Shown here: positions 49,390 to 57,960 of the stretch, one piece after another
Position numbering within the stretch: the stretch's first letter is position 1
Layout: each line of letters begins with the position of its first letter
Origin: Streptomyces sp. S.PB5
GTDB lineage: Bacteria; Actinomycetota; Actinomycetes; Streptomycetales; Streptomycetaceae
Assembly (NCBI RefSeq): GCF_030403745.1
Contig: NZ_JAQMWP010000001.1
Location: 434,001-498,000, forward strand
DNA: 64,000 nt
Direction of reading: 5' to 3'
Position numbers and translations under genes: made by a program
The notes under the pieces: generated by a model
Databases searched by the model: none
Told to the model about the DNA's origin: nothing
The model's input: only the letters and a program-made list of their open reading frames with translations

Positions 49390-50657
49390 GGGATCTCCAT
49401 GGTCACCATGGTGGGACCGCCCGCGGGGCTGCTGACGGCCAGGACGCCGTCGAATGTACCCAGTCGCCGCTCGACACCGGCCAGCCCCGAGCCCGCCCCG
49501 ATCACCGCGCCGCCCCTGCCGTCGTCGGTGACGGTGATCCGCAGCATCCCCTCGGCGTGATGCAGATCGACCCAGAGCCGGTCGGCACCCGAGTGCTTCA
49601 CCGCGTTGGTGAGCACCTCGCTGATCGCGAAGTACGCCGCCGACTCCACCGGAGCGTCCGCCCGCCCGTCCAGCTCCACCGTCACCTCCGAGGGCAGCGG
49701 CAGCCGCAGCGCCAACGCCCGTACCGCGTCCCCGAGTCCGCGCTCGGCCAGCACCGGCGGATGGATCCCGCGCACCAGGTCGCGGAGTTCGGCGAGCGCG
49801 TCGACGGAGGACCTGCGGGCCTGCGCGAGCAACTCCCTCGCCTTCTCCGGGTCCTTGTCGAGCAGTATCTCGATGGTGCCGAGGTCCATGCCCATCGCGA
49901 CCAGCCGGGCCTGCGCCCCGTCGTGCAGATCCCGCTCGATGCGCCGCAGCTCGGCGGCGGAGGAGTCCACGGCGTCCCGCCGGGTCTCGGTCAGCACCCG
50001 TACCCGCTCGGCGAGTTCACCCTGATTGGCGCCGAGGACGGTCTTGGTGAGCCGGAAGTGCGCCTGGAGCGCCCGGGGCGCGAAGAAGTGACCGAAAAAG
50101 AGGATGACGAGCCCGAGACCGGCGGCGAGGAACGCCGTGCCCTGCCCGGTGACCGGGACGAACCCGTACCAGTACCCGTCCGGGAACACCCGCCACAGCC
50201 CCGCCGCCAGGGCGAACCCCTCCAGGGGGTAGATCACGAGCACCGCCGGCAGCAGAGCGGTCACGAAGCCCGCCGTCATGTCGACCGGCAGCCACCGCAG
50301 GTCCCGCCAGGTCGCCGGATCGCGCAGCATCGAGAAGGTACGCGTCCACGGGTCGAATCCACCAGGCTCCTCCGGCACCGGCCGGTACGCCGCCGGAATC
50401 CGCACCCCGCCCCACTCCGCCGCGAGCACCCGCCGCCAGTTCGCGAACGCCCGTACCCCCGTCAGTACGTACGGCGTGGTGAAGATGCCGACCCCGATCG
50501 GGATCAGCGCGATGGACACCAGGGAGAGCGTGAAACAGAGCACGGCCCCCGGCAGCGCGATCAGCGCCAGCCCGAGCCCCCGAAGTGCCGCCCGCCCGAT
50601 GCCTTTTGCCCTTGCGCGACCGCTGTCGCCGCTGCCGTTCCGCGTGTCGATGTCCAT
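49374..50657 (-). CDS. Sensor histidine kinase, NarL-partner type
   Basis: 427 residues. An N-terminal membrane sensor domain with about four helices (PF13796-like; ALIPIGVGIFTTPYVL, WLPVDMTAGFVTALLP) is followed by a HisKA_3 dimerisation domain with phospho-His in RIERDLHDGAQARLVAMG and an ATPase domain (LTNAVKHSGAD, VTDDGRGGA, GLAGVERRL). It phosphorylates the regulator encoded next. ATG 50657 was chosen because the kinase frame upstream is unrelated low-complexity. The stimulus is unknown. Confidence 0.92.
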   Translation of the reverse strand: MDIDTRNGSGDSGRARAKGIGRAALRGLGLALIALPGAVLCFTLSLVSIALIPIGVGIFTTPYVLTGVRAFANWRRVLAAEWGGVRIPAAYRPVPEEPGGFDPWTRTFSMLRDPATWRDLRWLPVDMTAGFVTALLPAVLVIYPLEGFALAAGLWRVFPDGYWYGFVPVTGQGTAFLAAGLGLVILFFGHFFAPRALQAHFRLTKTVLGANQGELAERVRVLTETRRDAVDSSAAELRRIERDLHDGAQARLVAMGMDLGTIEILLDKDPEKARELLAQARRSSVDALAELRDLVRGIHPPVLAERGLGDAVRALALRLPLPSEVTVELDGRADAPVESAAYFAISEVLTNAVKHSGADRLWVDLHHAEGMLRITVTDDGRGGAVIGAGSGLAGVERRLGTFDGVLAVSSPAGGPTMVTMEIPCVLS

Positions 50658-50710
50658 GGCAGCAAGTCTGGCCGAGGGCCGGGACGGGGGCACGGGGCCT
50701 GGACACCGGG

Positions 50711-51748
50711 TCAGGGGGTGGTGCTGGGTACACCCCCGTCGCCGCCCAGCAGCTTCGCCTCCACCTCCGGGTCCAGCCCCACCACGGGCCGGTCGGGCCG
50801 CTGCGGCGCGATCCCGCCGATGCGCTGGAGCCAGCTCCAGGTGTCGCCCACGGTCTCCTCGACGGCCCGGCAGCGCAGCCCCGCCCCGATGGCCCGCGAC
50901 ACATCGCCCCCGTGCAGCGCGGCATGCAGCTCGCTGTCCGGCGGCACCCACACCGGCAGCTGCGTCCACGGCTCGATGCCCGCGCCCAGGATCACCTCCG
51001 GGTCGGTCCACCGCAGCTCGGCGGCGCCTCCGGTCACCTGCGAACAGGCGTCGAGAAGGCCGCCCATGGTGGTGTGTCCTGGCTCGCTCATCAGGTTGTA
51101 GGGACCGCTCAACTCCCCTTCCACGGCATCGAGGACCCACTCGGCGAGATCGCGGACATCGACGTACTGCAGCGGCAGCTCCCGTGGCCCGGGCGCGAGC
51201 ACCGGACCGCCCCGGGCGATCCGGTTCAGCCACCACGGCAGCCGCCCGATGTTCTCGTACGGCCCCAGGATCAGCCCCGACCGGACGAGCAGCGAGCGGT
51301 CCGCGCCGAAGGACCCGGTCGCGGCCAGCTCGCCGCCCAGCTTGTCCCGGGCGTAGTCGGTCTGCCCGGCGTCGGCGGAGGCGCCCGCCACCAGGGGAGC
51401 GTCCTCGGTGTAGCCGACCGGCGGGGCCCAGGCGTACACCGAGCAGCTCGACACATACACGTACCGTCCGGCGTGACCCCGCAGCAGTCGCGCCGAGTCC
51501 CGTACGACGGAGGGCGCGGCGGACCATGTGTCGACGACGGCGTCCCACGTGCCCTCGGCCCCGTTCGCGGCCTCTTCGAGGGCGGTGAGTCCGTCGGGCG
51601 CGGTGCGGTCGCCGTGCAACGACCGCACCCCCGTCACGGGTGCGTGCCGTCCGCGATGGAAGACGGTCACGTCCCAGCCGCGCCCGAGCGCCGCCTCGAC
51701 GACGGCCCGTCCCACGAACTCCGTACCACCCAGCACCAGAAGTCTCAT
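50711..51748 (-). CDS. NAD-dependent epimerase/dehydratase (extended SDR)
   Basis: 345 residues. Rossmann motif LGGTEFVGRAVVEAA at the N-terminus, VYVSSCSVY active-site region and TDYARDKLGGE, where Tyr-x-x-x-Lys reads YARDK. SDR enzymes of this group change nucleotide sugars or related compounds. Substrate cannot be inferred. It stands alone between the two-component genes and the GlnRII-like regulator. Confidence 0.9.
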   Translation of the reverse strand: MRLLVLGGTEFVGRAVVEAALGRGWDVTVFHRGRHAPVTGVRSLHGDRTAPDGLTALEEAANGAEGTWDAVVDTWSAAPSVVRDSARLLRGHAGRYVYVSSCSVYAWAPPVGYTEDAPLVAGASADAGQTDYARDKLGGELAATGSFGADRSLLVRSGLILGPYENIGRLPWWLNRIARGGPVLAPGPRELPLQYVDVRDLAEWVLDAVEGELSGPYNLMSEPGHTTMGGLLDACSQVTGGAAELRWTDPEVILGAGIEPWTQLPVWVPPDSELHAALHGGDVSRAIGAGLRCRAVEETVGDTWSWLQRIGGIAPQRPDRPVVGLDPEVEAKLLGGDGGVPSTTP

Positions 51749-51851
51749 GGCACAGACTCTGCACGCCGAGGCGGCCGCACGGTACGGATATCTGCCGTCA
51801 GCAGACGATGCGGCGGACGACAGGCGCCGTCAGCGCGAGGCCAGCGTGAGG

Positions 51852-52427
51852 TCAACGCCCGGCCGGGGGAGCGTACTTGTAGCCCACCCGGCGGATCGTC
51901 TGGATGGCCTGCCGGTTCTCGGCGCCCAGCTTGCGGCGCAGACGGGCGATGTGGACGTCGACGGTACGGCCGTCGCCCACGTGGCCGTAGCCCCAGACCG
52001 TGGTGACCAGCTGGTCGCGGGTGTGCACCCGGTGCGGGTGTGCGACGAGGTGGGCCAGCAGCTCGAACTCCAGGTAGGTGAGGTCGAGTTCGGTGCCGTT
52101 CACCTCGGCGGTGCGCTGGACGGTGTCGATGCGGACGAGCGGGTCGCCGTCGGCCTCACCGTCCTGGCCCGCGAGACCCGCGGCCGGGTCCGGGAGGAGC
52201 GGCGGCTGCTGGTCGGCCGGGACGAGCACCAGGTAGCCGATCATCGGCGGCTGACCCGGCAGCGTGGGCAGGGTGTGCTGGGGCGCGGGCAGCCAGGTGG
52301 CACCCGGCGGCAGGAAGTCCACGACGCTGGGCACGTCGTTGGGGCCCACGGCCCGCAGTCGATGCCGTGGGCCGCTCTCGGACGGGGTGGGGAGAGCGGC
52401 GGTGGGCAGGGAACGAGTGGTCGCCAT
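51852..52427 (-). CDS. glnRII: OmpR-type winged-helix regulator, GlnRII-like
   Basis: 191 residues. Only the C-terminal half is a recognisable domain: the OmpR-type winged helix (about 95-185; LDLTYLEFELLAHLVAHPHR, TRDQLVTTVWGYG, TVDVHIARLRRKLG). The N-terminal half is Pro-rich and lacks the Asp pocket of a receiver, so it is unlikely to be phosphorylated. In S. coelicolor the second GlnR-type regulator, GlnRII, lies close to glnII, as here. Naming rests on that position and the DNA-binding domain, so it is moderate. It would act with GlnR on nitrogen genes. Confidence 0.7.
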   Translation of the reverse strand: MATTRSLPTAALPTPSESGPRHRLRAVGPNDVPSVVDFLPPGATWLPAPQHTLPTLPGQPPMIGYLVLVPADQQPPLLPDPAAGLAGQDGEADGDPLVRIDTVQRTAEVNGTELDLTYLEFELLAHLVAHPHRVHTRDQLVTTVWGYGHVGDGRTVDVHIARLRRKLGAENRQAIQTIRRVGYKYAPPAGR

Positions 52428-52514
52428 GAGAAGTCAGCTCTTTTCGCGCGAGAAGGTTCGTCGGTGGACGTACGTCGACTGCGCGCTGGCCGAAGGCCGA
52501 GGGGGTGTCCGGCT

Positions 52515-52727
52515 TTAGAGGGCCTGCGCGTTCACCGCGCGGCAACACACCCGGTCGAAGTCATGGTGCTGACGAGACGGCCAGAACGGCTCAAGGTCAT
52601 GGCGACCTGTCGCACTGGGGTTCCGGAAGCTGGCCATGCGCCCATTGAAGCAGACACAGCCCCGCAACAGGAGACTCCTCTCACTGCTTGGACGCTTCCT
52701 TGACGCGAATCCGAGCGTGGTGTGCAT
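52515..52727 (-). CDS. Possible small protein, coupled to the upstream gene
   Basis: 70 codons from ATG 52727, which overlaps the upstream gene's TGA (TGATG). It ends HDFDRVCCRAVNAQAL and includes a CVCFNG stretch, so it is unusually Cys- and aromatic-rich for this region. It fills a gap that otherwise holds no gene. I recognise no family, and codon positions are not as strongly GC-biased as in known genes, so it may be noncoding. ATG 52637 is a second possible start. Confidence 0.3.
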   Translation of the reverse strand: MHTTLGFASRKRPSSERSLLLRGCVCFNGRMASFRNPSATGRHDLEPFWPSRQHHDFDRVCCRAVNAQAL

Positions 52728-53650
52728 CACCCCACCAGGCGTTTGTGCCAGACCAGCGGGGTGACGTCGATCGCCTTGCCCGGATCGCCGTCCCACTTCG
52801 TGGACAACCCGGCGGCGTCGAGTGCGGCCACGACCTCGCGTCCGACGGCGGTGGTGGCCTCAGGGGAGTGCTCCAGGCCGCCGTAGTAGAGCGTCAGGCC
52901 GTGGCCCTCGGCCGCGCTGCGGGTGCACTGGTAGTGGAAGAAGACGAAGCCTCGGGCGCCCTCCGTGGCCTCCATCTCGTTCACGATGTCCCCCGTGCCG
53001 CAGCTGCGGCAGCAGGTGAAGTGCTCCCGGGCGACGATCCCGGCGCGCTCCAGCGCCGCGAACGCCCCCTCCAGCCGGTCCGGATCGGTCGGCCCGGTCC
53101 AGCTCCGCTGCTCCTCGACCCGCTCCAGCCACCGGCGCTCGACGATCTGCTCGGCCTGCGCCGGGGTCAGCCGGTCCTCCACGAGGTAGACGGTCTCCCG
53201 GACGATGGCGGCGATGTCGAGGTAGCCGTCGGCGAGCATCTCCCGCACATGGAGTTCGGCCTGCGCCGCGACCTCGGGATCGGGTGCGGGAACCGGCGCG
53301 GGCGTCGGCAGCTCGTCGCGCTCCCAGACGACTCCCGTGTCCCAGCCCTCCTCCTGCCGCGCCCAGCGCACCATGACGTCCGCGACGAGGTCCGGGTCCG
53401 TCACCTCGGTCACCCACATATGGGGGACGGAACCGGTGCGGTGCTGGAACTCGTAGACCCCACCCGGCTCATGGGCGACCTGGATGAACACCTTCGGCCG
53501 GTCCGGTATCCGCTGCACGATCAGGAAGTGGTCGCCGCTGCCCCCGATCCGGTGCACCAGCTCCCGCAGCCGCTCGGCGGAAATGCGCCGGTGCGTCTCG
53601 TGGTTCTCCGTCTCGACCTTGATGTCGAGCGAACCCCCGTCGATCTTCAT
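52727..53650 (-). CDS. Conserved hypothetical protein with Cys-rich (zinc-ribbon-like) segment
   Basis: 307 residues from ATG 53650. The first half (about 1-110; LIVQRIPDRPKVFIQVAHEP) looks like a beta-rich domain; the second holds helices with ILVEDRLTP-like text and a Cys cluster CCRSCGTGDIVNEM, perhaps a metal site, followed by FVFFHYQCTRSAAEGHGLTLYY. It resembles an actinobacterial DUF family (possibly DUF6891), function unknown. It lies between glnII and the GlnRII-like gene on the same strand, but a terminator separates it from glnII. Confidence 0.78.
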   Translation of the reverse strand: MKIDGGSLDIKVETENHETHRRISAERLRELVHRIGGSGDHFLIVQRIPDRPKVFIQVAHEPGGVYEFQHRTGSVPHMWVTEVTDPDLVADVMVRWARQEEGWDTGVVWERDELPTPAPVPAPDPEVAAQAELHVREMLADGYLDIAAIVRETVYLVEDRLTPAQAEQIVERRWLERVEEQRSWTGPTDPDRLEGAFAALERAGIVAREHFTCCRSCGTGDIVNEMEATEGARGFVFFHYQCTRSAAEGHGLTLYYGGLEHSPEATTAVGREVVAALDAAGLSTKWDGDPGKAIDVTPLVWHKRLVG

Positions 53651-53685
53651 GGCCCCACCATGCCACGCCCCACCGACAATGCACC

Positions 53686-53718
53686 GAGGGGCGCCCACCA
53701 CGAAGGTGGACGCCCCTC
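53686..53718 (-). terminator. glnII terminator
   Basis: GAGGGGCG (53686-53693) pairs with CGCCCCTC (53711-53718), and CCACC with GGTGG inside, with one mismatch and a five-base loop. It lies 16 bases past the glnII stop. Confidence 0.8.
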
Positions 53719-53733
53719 AGGAGCTGGGCGGGA

Positions 53734-54762
53734 TCAGACCTGGCCGGCCTTCTCCAGCGCGGTGCAGCAGGTGTCGACGATCAGCCGCGTCACGACGTAC
53801 GGGTCGACGTTGGCGTTCGGACGGCGGTCCTCGATGTAACCCTTGCCGTCCTTCTCGACCTGCCACGGGATACGGACCGAGGCACCGCGGTCCGAGACAC
53901 CGTAGGAGTACTTGTCCCACGGAGCGGTCTCGTGCAGACCGGTCAGACGGTCGTCGATGCCGGCGCCGTAGTTCTTGACGTGGTCGAGGGGCTTGGAGCC
54001 CTCACCGAGCGACTCGCACGCGGTGATGATCGCGTCGTAGCCCTCGCGCATCGCCTTGGTGGAGAAGTTGGTGTGCGCACCGGCGCCGTTCCAGTCGCCC
54101 TTGACCGGCTTGGGGTCGAGGGTCGCGGCGATGCCGAAGTCCTCGGCGGTGCGGTAGAGCAGCCAGCGGGCCACCCACATGTGGTCCGAGACCTCGAGCG
54201 GGGACAGCGGGCCGACCTGGAACTCCCACTGGCCGGGCATGACCTCGGCGTTGATGCCGGAGAGGCCGAGACCGGCCTTCAGGCAGTTCTCCAGGTGCGC
54301 CTCGACGACGTCACGGCCGAAGATCTCGTCGGAGCCGACGCCGCAGTAGTAGCCGCCCTGCGGGGCCGGGAAGCCGCCCTTGGGGAAGCCGAGCGGGTAG
54401 CCGTCCTTGAAGAACGTGTACTCCTGCTCGATGCCGAAGATCGGCTCCTGAGCGGCGAACTTCTCGGCGACCTCGGTCAGCGCCGCACGGGTGTTGGACT
54501 CGTGAGGGGTGAAGTCGATGTTGAGGACCTCACACAGCACCAGGATGTCGTCGCCACCGCGGATCGGGTCCGGGCAGGAGAAGACCGGCTTGAGCACACG
54601 GTCCGAGGAGTGCCCCTCGGCCTGGTTGGTGGAGGACCCGTCGAAGCCCCAGATCGGCAGCTCGGCACCCTTGGCGTCGTCGGCCATGATCTTGGTCTTC
54701 GAACGCAGCTTGGCCGTCGGCTGGGTGCCGTCGATCCAGATGTACTCAGCCTTGAAGGTCAC
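53734..54762 (-). CDS. glnII: Type II glutamine synthetase
   Basis: 342 residues from GTG 54762. Eukaryote-like GSII signatures: FKAEYIWIDGTQPTAKLRSK, WGFDGSSTNQAEGHSSD, the E-residue strand FGIEQEYTFF, NAEVMPGQWEFQVG, GDWNGAGAHTNFST and YEDRRPN-type C-terminal loop (YIEDRRPNANVDPY). It makes glutamine from glutamate, ammonia and ATP. GSII lacks the adenylylation Tyr and is not a GlnE target. Start was set at the GTG that gives the known VTFKAEYIW N-terminus with AAGGA upstream. A GlnR-like box lies about 100 bp ahead. Confidence 0.97.
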   Translation of the reverse strand: MTFKAEYIWIDGTQPTAKLRSKTKIMADDAKGAELPIWGFDGSSTNQAEGHSSDRVLKPVFSCPDPIRGGDDILVLCEVLNIDFTPHESNTRAALTEVAEKFAAQEPIFGIEQEYTFFKDGYPLGFPKGGFPAPQGGYYCGVGSDEIFGRDVVEAHLENCLKAGLGLSGINAEVMPGQWEFQVGPLSPLEVSDHMWVARWLLYRTAEDFGIAATLDPKPVKGDWNGAGAHTNFSTKAMREGYDAIITACESLGEGSKPLDHVKNYGAGIDDRLTGLHETAPWDKYSYGVSDRGASVRIPWQVEKDGKGYIEDRRPNANVDPYVVTRLIVDTCCTALEKAGQV

Positions 54763-54863
54763 GGGCCACATCCTTCGGGGGTGGGTCTCTAGGCGCACGC
54801 GGGTGCTGCGGCGTTGCGGCACTGAAACGCCGCGCTTGATGCCCGGCAGCCTGTCAACAGCCG

Positions 54864-54901
54864 ATTTCCCGATCATTGCTCCAATGTGAACCCCGTGTTA
54901 C
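54864..54901 (-). promoter_or_regulatory. Candidate GlnR-binding box upstream of glnII
   Basis: Read toward glnII the sequence has four five-base half sites spaced 11 apart: GTAAC, TTCAC, GCAAT and GAAAT, matching the gTnAC-n6-GaAAC-n6-GtnAC-n6-GAAAC pattern known for Streptomyces GlnR with mismatches in two. glnII is an established GlnR target, which supports the call. The AT content is high against the local background. Confidence 0.6.
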
Positions 54902-55059
54902 CTGGCGCTTCTGTGGCCCGTCTCACGCCGTGAGGTCCCCCACCGTGCCCGAACGCACGCAAAAAGCCGGCAGAAACCCCAGCTCACGACCGCACGAAGA
55001 ACCACTACGGACGACTCGTATGCGATGGGGTTGCGCTGCTCTCCGTGCCCGGACGTGCC

Positions 55060-55093
55060 GGTCCTGCTGCTCGTGGCCGCGAGCAGCAGGACC
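55060..55093. terminator. 14-bp perfect hairpin beyond the secreted-protein gene
   Basis: GGTCCTGCTGCTCG (55060-55073) pairs exactly with 55080-55093 around a six-base loop. It lies 74 bp downstream of the stop of the minus-strand gene ending at 55167, consistent with its terminator. Confidence 0.75.
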
Positions 55094-55166
55094 TGTGACA
55101 CGTACGAGGCGATGGCGAGGGCGCCGGACCCGGCCGCCGCCTCAGCGGTTTCCTACGCCCTCGGCC

Positions 55167-55865
55167 TCACCCCACCTTCTCGATCACGGCCCGCCGGATG
55201 AGGAACTTCCCCGGCTCACGGACCTGTTCGAAGGCGGCGTTGTTCAGCAGCACACAGCTGCCGGAGACCGAAGTGACCTCCACCGTCGTGGACTTGTTGT
55301 TGTCCAGGTTGGTGACCTTCAGCTTCGTCCCCGCCGGGAACTGGTTGCTGGAGGCGGCAGGCGCCCCGCCCTCGCCGGAGAGCGTGACGGTGGACCCGTT
55401 GCAGACCTGCTGCCCGGAGGCGGCGGCACCGCCACCGGCGTTCCCGTTCCCGTTCCCGTTCCCGGCGCCCCCCGCGGCCGCGGCCGGCGAACTCGGTGCC
55501 GCAGGTGCCGCCGGAGCCGCCGGCTGTGCCGCCTGGGAGCCCTGAGCCGACTCCCCAACGGCGCACCCGGACGCCTTCTGCTGCACCTTGATCTGCTCGA
55601 TGACCGCTTCCCGGTTGGCGATCCGCGCCGCGGACTGCGCGTCCGGATCGGCCCGCTGGCCGTCGATGAACTTCTGGTTGTTGCCGAGAGCGGTGGCGAG
55701 CCCTTGGCATACGACGGAGTCCGCCGCCTTGGTCTGCGGGGCCTGCGAACCCTGCGAGGCATTGGAGGTGCTCGCCATCACGAAGGCCCCGCCGCCCGCC
55801 ACCGCCGCCGCACCCACGAACAGCGCGACCTTCTTGCCCGTACTGACAGTTCTCCTGCGCGACAT
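55167..55865 (-). CDS. Secreted protein with Ala/Pro/Gly linker and barrel-like C-terminal domain
   Basis: 232 residues. Signal peptide about 1-36 (ASTSNASQG). A helical Cys-containing part (CQGLATALGN ... KASGCAVG) is joined by a low-complexity Ala/Pro then Gly/Asn linker (about 108-147) to a C-terminal domain (about 150-230: CNGSTVTLSGEGGAP, GTKLKVTNLDNNKSTTVEV, SCVLLNNAAFEQV) that resembles a small beta-barrel of RlpA type. RlpA-like domains act on or bind cell-wall material; this match is tentative. GC-rich hairpin follows. Confidence 0.75.
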   Translation of the reverse strand: MSRRRTVSTGKKVALFVGAAAVAGGGAFVMASTSNASQGSQAPQTKAADSVVCQGLATALGNNQKFIDGQRADPDAQSAARIANREAVIEQIKVQQKASGCAVGESAQGSQAAQPAAPAAPAAPSSPAAAAGGAGNGNGNGNAGGGAAASGQQVCNGSTVTLSGEGGAPAASSNQFPAGTKLKVTNLDNNKSTTVEVTSVSGSCVLLNNAAFEQVREPGKFLIRRAVIEKVG

Positions 55866-55961
55866 GCGCGCCTCCTGAGAGGTAGGGGAGCGTACGCCGC
55901 TATGTACGAGATACCGAACGAAGTTACTCAGCGGTTACAGGAGTCACTCAAGTAACCTGCG

Positions 55962-56762
55962 TCACACGGCACTTGGATCCTCGTACGCCACGACGTTGTC
56001 GTTGCCGTACCGCAGGAGATCCTCGGTCTGCTCGGTGATCGCGGCCTCGTCGGCCTCCGATCCGTCCCCCCACTGCCCGTTGGCGAACACCACGGACCGC
56101 ACGGTCATCACCCGCCGGAACACCCCGGCCGACCCGGGCGGCACCGTCGGCAGCCCCGCCGACGGCGGTGGATCGAGCGACACCACCTGATAGGTCACCG
56201 GGTCCATCGAGGCCATCCCGAACACCGTCGACGCGTCCTGCACGGTCTTGAAGCTCAGCACGGTCACCGTCACCTGCGACCGCCGCTCGGCGTCGGTGAA
56301 CAGCGCGGCGGTCAGCCGCTCGCACCCCTGCCCCTGCGCGATCAGCGCCGCGAGCTCGGGCGCCATGCCCTCGGAACAGTCCTCGGTGCTGACCAGATCG
56401 ACCCGCTCGTACCGGGAACCGTCGCTCAGCCGGACGCTCTTCTCGGGAAAGGCCTGCTCCGGCCGGATCACGGGCCGGGCGAGCAGCGAGGGGAGGGAGG
56501 AAGGGGCGTCGGAGGGCAGCGAGGCCGTGACGGACGGGACGACCGGCGCGGTCGAGGAGGGGGAGGCGGCGGCCGTCCCGCCCTCGTCCCCGCCCGCGTA
56601 CATCACACCCCCCGCGGTGATGGCGGCGACGAGCACGACACCCACCCCCGCGGCCACCGCCCGCCGGTTGCGCCGACGCCGGCGTATCCGCTCCTGCTCG
56701 ACCACCCACTGGGTGTACGGGTCCATGGCCCCGTACGGCGTTCCTTGATCACCGAAGGTCAT
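55962..56762 (-). CDS. Membrane-anchored hypothetical protein
   Basis: 266 residues from ATG 56762. A basic cytoplasmic N-terminus (EQERIRRRRRNRRA) leads to one membrane helix (about 36-54), a Ser/Pro/Thr-rich linker (about 60-90) and an extracytoplasmic domain with one Cys pair (TEDCSEGMA, GQGCERL). The phrase TVFGMASMDPVTYQVVSLDP suggests a beta-rich fold. I do not recognise a family. It lies head to tail with the ArsC-like gene 58 bp upstream on the same strand. Confidence 0.75.
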   Translation of the reverse strand: MTFGDQGTPYGAMDPYTQWVVEQERIRRRRRNRRAVAAGVGVVLVAAITAGGVMYAGGDEGGTAAASPSSTAPVVPSVTASLPSDAPSSLPSLLARPVIRPEQAFPEKSVRLSDGSRYERVDLVSTEDCSEGMAPELAALIAQGQGCERLTAALFTDAERRSQVTVTVLSFKTVQDASTVFGMASMDPVTYQVVSLDPPPSAGLPTVPPGSAGVFRRVMTVRSVVFANGQWGDGSEADEAAITEQTEDLLRYGNDNVVAYEDPSAV

Positions 56763-56820
56763 GGCGGCGGAGGGTAACAGCGCCGACGCCCTCAACTCCC
56801 GCCGCCGGACAATCACTTGC

Positions 56821-57180
56821 CTAACGGGACAGAGCATCCCGTACGGCTTCGTCGGTGCGCCCGATCACCGCCGTGCCGTCGTCCGCGGTGATGATCGGCC
56901 GCTGGATGAGCTTGGGGTGCTCGGCGAGCGCCTTGATCCACCGCCCTTGCGTCGCCTCGTCCCGGGCCCACTCCTTCAGTCCGAGCTCCTTGGCGACGGC
57001 TTCCTGGGTGCGGGTGATGTCCCACGGTTCGAGCCGGAGCCGGCCGAGCACGTCCCTGATCTCGTCCTCGCTCGGTACGTCCTCCAGATAGCGGCGGACG
57101 GTGTACTCGGCACCCTCGGCATCGAGCAGGCCGATCGCACTGCGGCACTTGGAACAGGCCGGGTTGATCCAGATCTCCAT
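56821..57180 (-). CDS. ArsC/Spx-family thioredoxin-fold protein
   Basis: 119 residues. Starts MEIWINPACSKCRSAIGLL, giving a CxxC motif (C9, C12) in the thioredoxin-like fold, and ends with KLIQRPIITADDG, the family-typical RP segment. ArsC members reduce arsenate or, as Spx, bind RNA polymerase. A Cys at the expected reductase position is present, but the exact activity is unknown. It is not near arsenic-resistance genes. Confidence 0.88.
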   Translation of the reverse strand: MEIWINPACSKCRSAIGLLDAEGAEYTVRRYLEDVPSEDEIRDVLGRLRLEPWDITRTQEAVAKELGLKEWARDEATQGRWIKALAEHPKLIQRPIITADDGTAVIGRTDEAVRDALSR

Positions 57181-57257
57181 GCCGCCCACGGTACCGCTTC
57201 GCTTGTTCGAATTTTTCCCGCCTCGCCCACAGCTCGCAGAAGTACCGTGAAGGGACG

Positions 57258-57286
57258 TCAAATTAACTGCTGACCAGGTCATTTGA
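57258..57286. promoter_or_regulatory. AT-rich inverted repeat in a divergent promoter region
   Basis: TCAAAT (57258-57263) and ATTTGA (57281-57286) form an exact dyad with 17 bases between, in a stretch that is unusually AT-rich for this genome. It lies between the ArsC-like gene and the small conserved gene. A TAAACT -10-like hexamer follows at about 57325. Possible operator, not proven. Confidence 0.4.
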
Positions 57287-57396
57287 TGACCCTTGCGGAC
57301 TCCCTGGATGTCAGTGGCAGGCAGTAAACTGGAAGCAGTGTTCGAGGGTGTCGCCGGGTCCCCGGCGGACGCCCTGACCGCGACAGGAGGATGCCT

Positions 57397-57705
57397 GTGC
57401 CCGCTGCCGCACTGAAGCCGTTGCCCACCCAGTCGACCGCCCAGCACCCGGTGCTGCTGGACCTGCCGTACGCACCCGTGGAGAAGCGCCCGCTGCCGCC
57501 GGGCCGCCCTCGCGAGTGGTACATCACCCACAACCGCCGCCTCAAGGCGATGCGGCTCGCCATCGCCCTGCTCGACTCGGGCGTGTACCTGCCCAACCAG
57601 GCCCGCAACGAGAAGATACGGAGCACGGCGGAGACGATCGGGGTCCATCCGCCGTCGGACACGACGTGCCACATGGTGCGGGCGTTGATGCGCTACTCCC
57701 GGTGA
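57397..57705 (+). CDS. Small conserved basic protein of unknown function
   Basis: 102 residues from GTG 57397. GGAGG ends six bases before this GTG, whereas an in-frame ATG at 57391 directly abuts it, so the GTG start is preferred. Phrases such as PREWYITHNRRLKAMRLAIALLDSGVY and TAETIGVHPPSDTTCHMVRALM suggest one helical domain with a DNA- or protein-binding look (basic and aromatic). The gene appears intact and isolated, with a repeat-rich region behind it. No known domain identified. Confidence 0.78.
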   Translation: MPAAALKPLPTQSTAQHPVLLDLPYAPVEKRPLPPGRPREWYITHNRRLKAMRLAIALLDSGVYLPNQARNEKIRSTAETIGVHPPSDTTCHMVRALMRYSR

Positions 57706-57960
57706 GGGGCTGAGCCCCCTCCGGTGCCGGTGCCGGGCCTCGTCCTCGTCCTCAGCCCGTTCGGCGTTTGAGGGCGAGGCCTCCCAAGGGCCGGATCGGG
57801 GCCTGGGGGCGGCAGCCCTCAGGAACCGGGACTGCAGGGGCAGCGCCCCTGCGGACGGATGAGACGGACGGGACGGACGCGACGGGTAGGGGCGGCGGGG
57901 GCGAGAAACGCCCGGCCCGCACCCCTGCCCGGTCGACTCCCGCTACCTGGCCAACTCCCG
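57706..57960. other. Repeat-rich intergenic region with terminator hairpin
   Basis: This gap between converging genes contains GCAGGGGC / GCCCCTGC (57834-57852), a clear hairpin, and before it a CAGCCCGTTCGGCGTTTGAGG segment that I recognise as resembling a dispersed intergenic element common at Streptomyces gene ends. No gene is seen. Confidence 0.55.
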
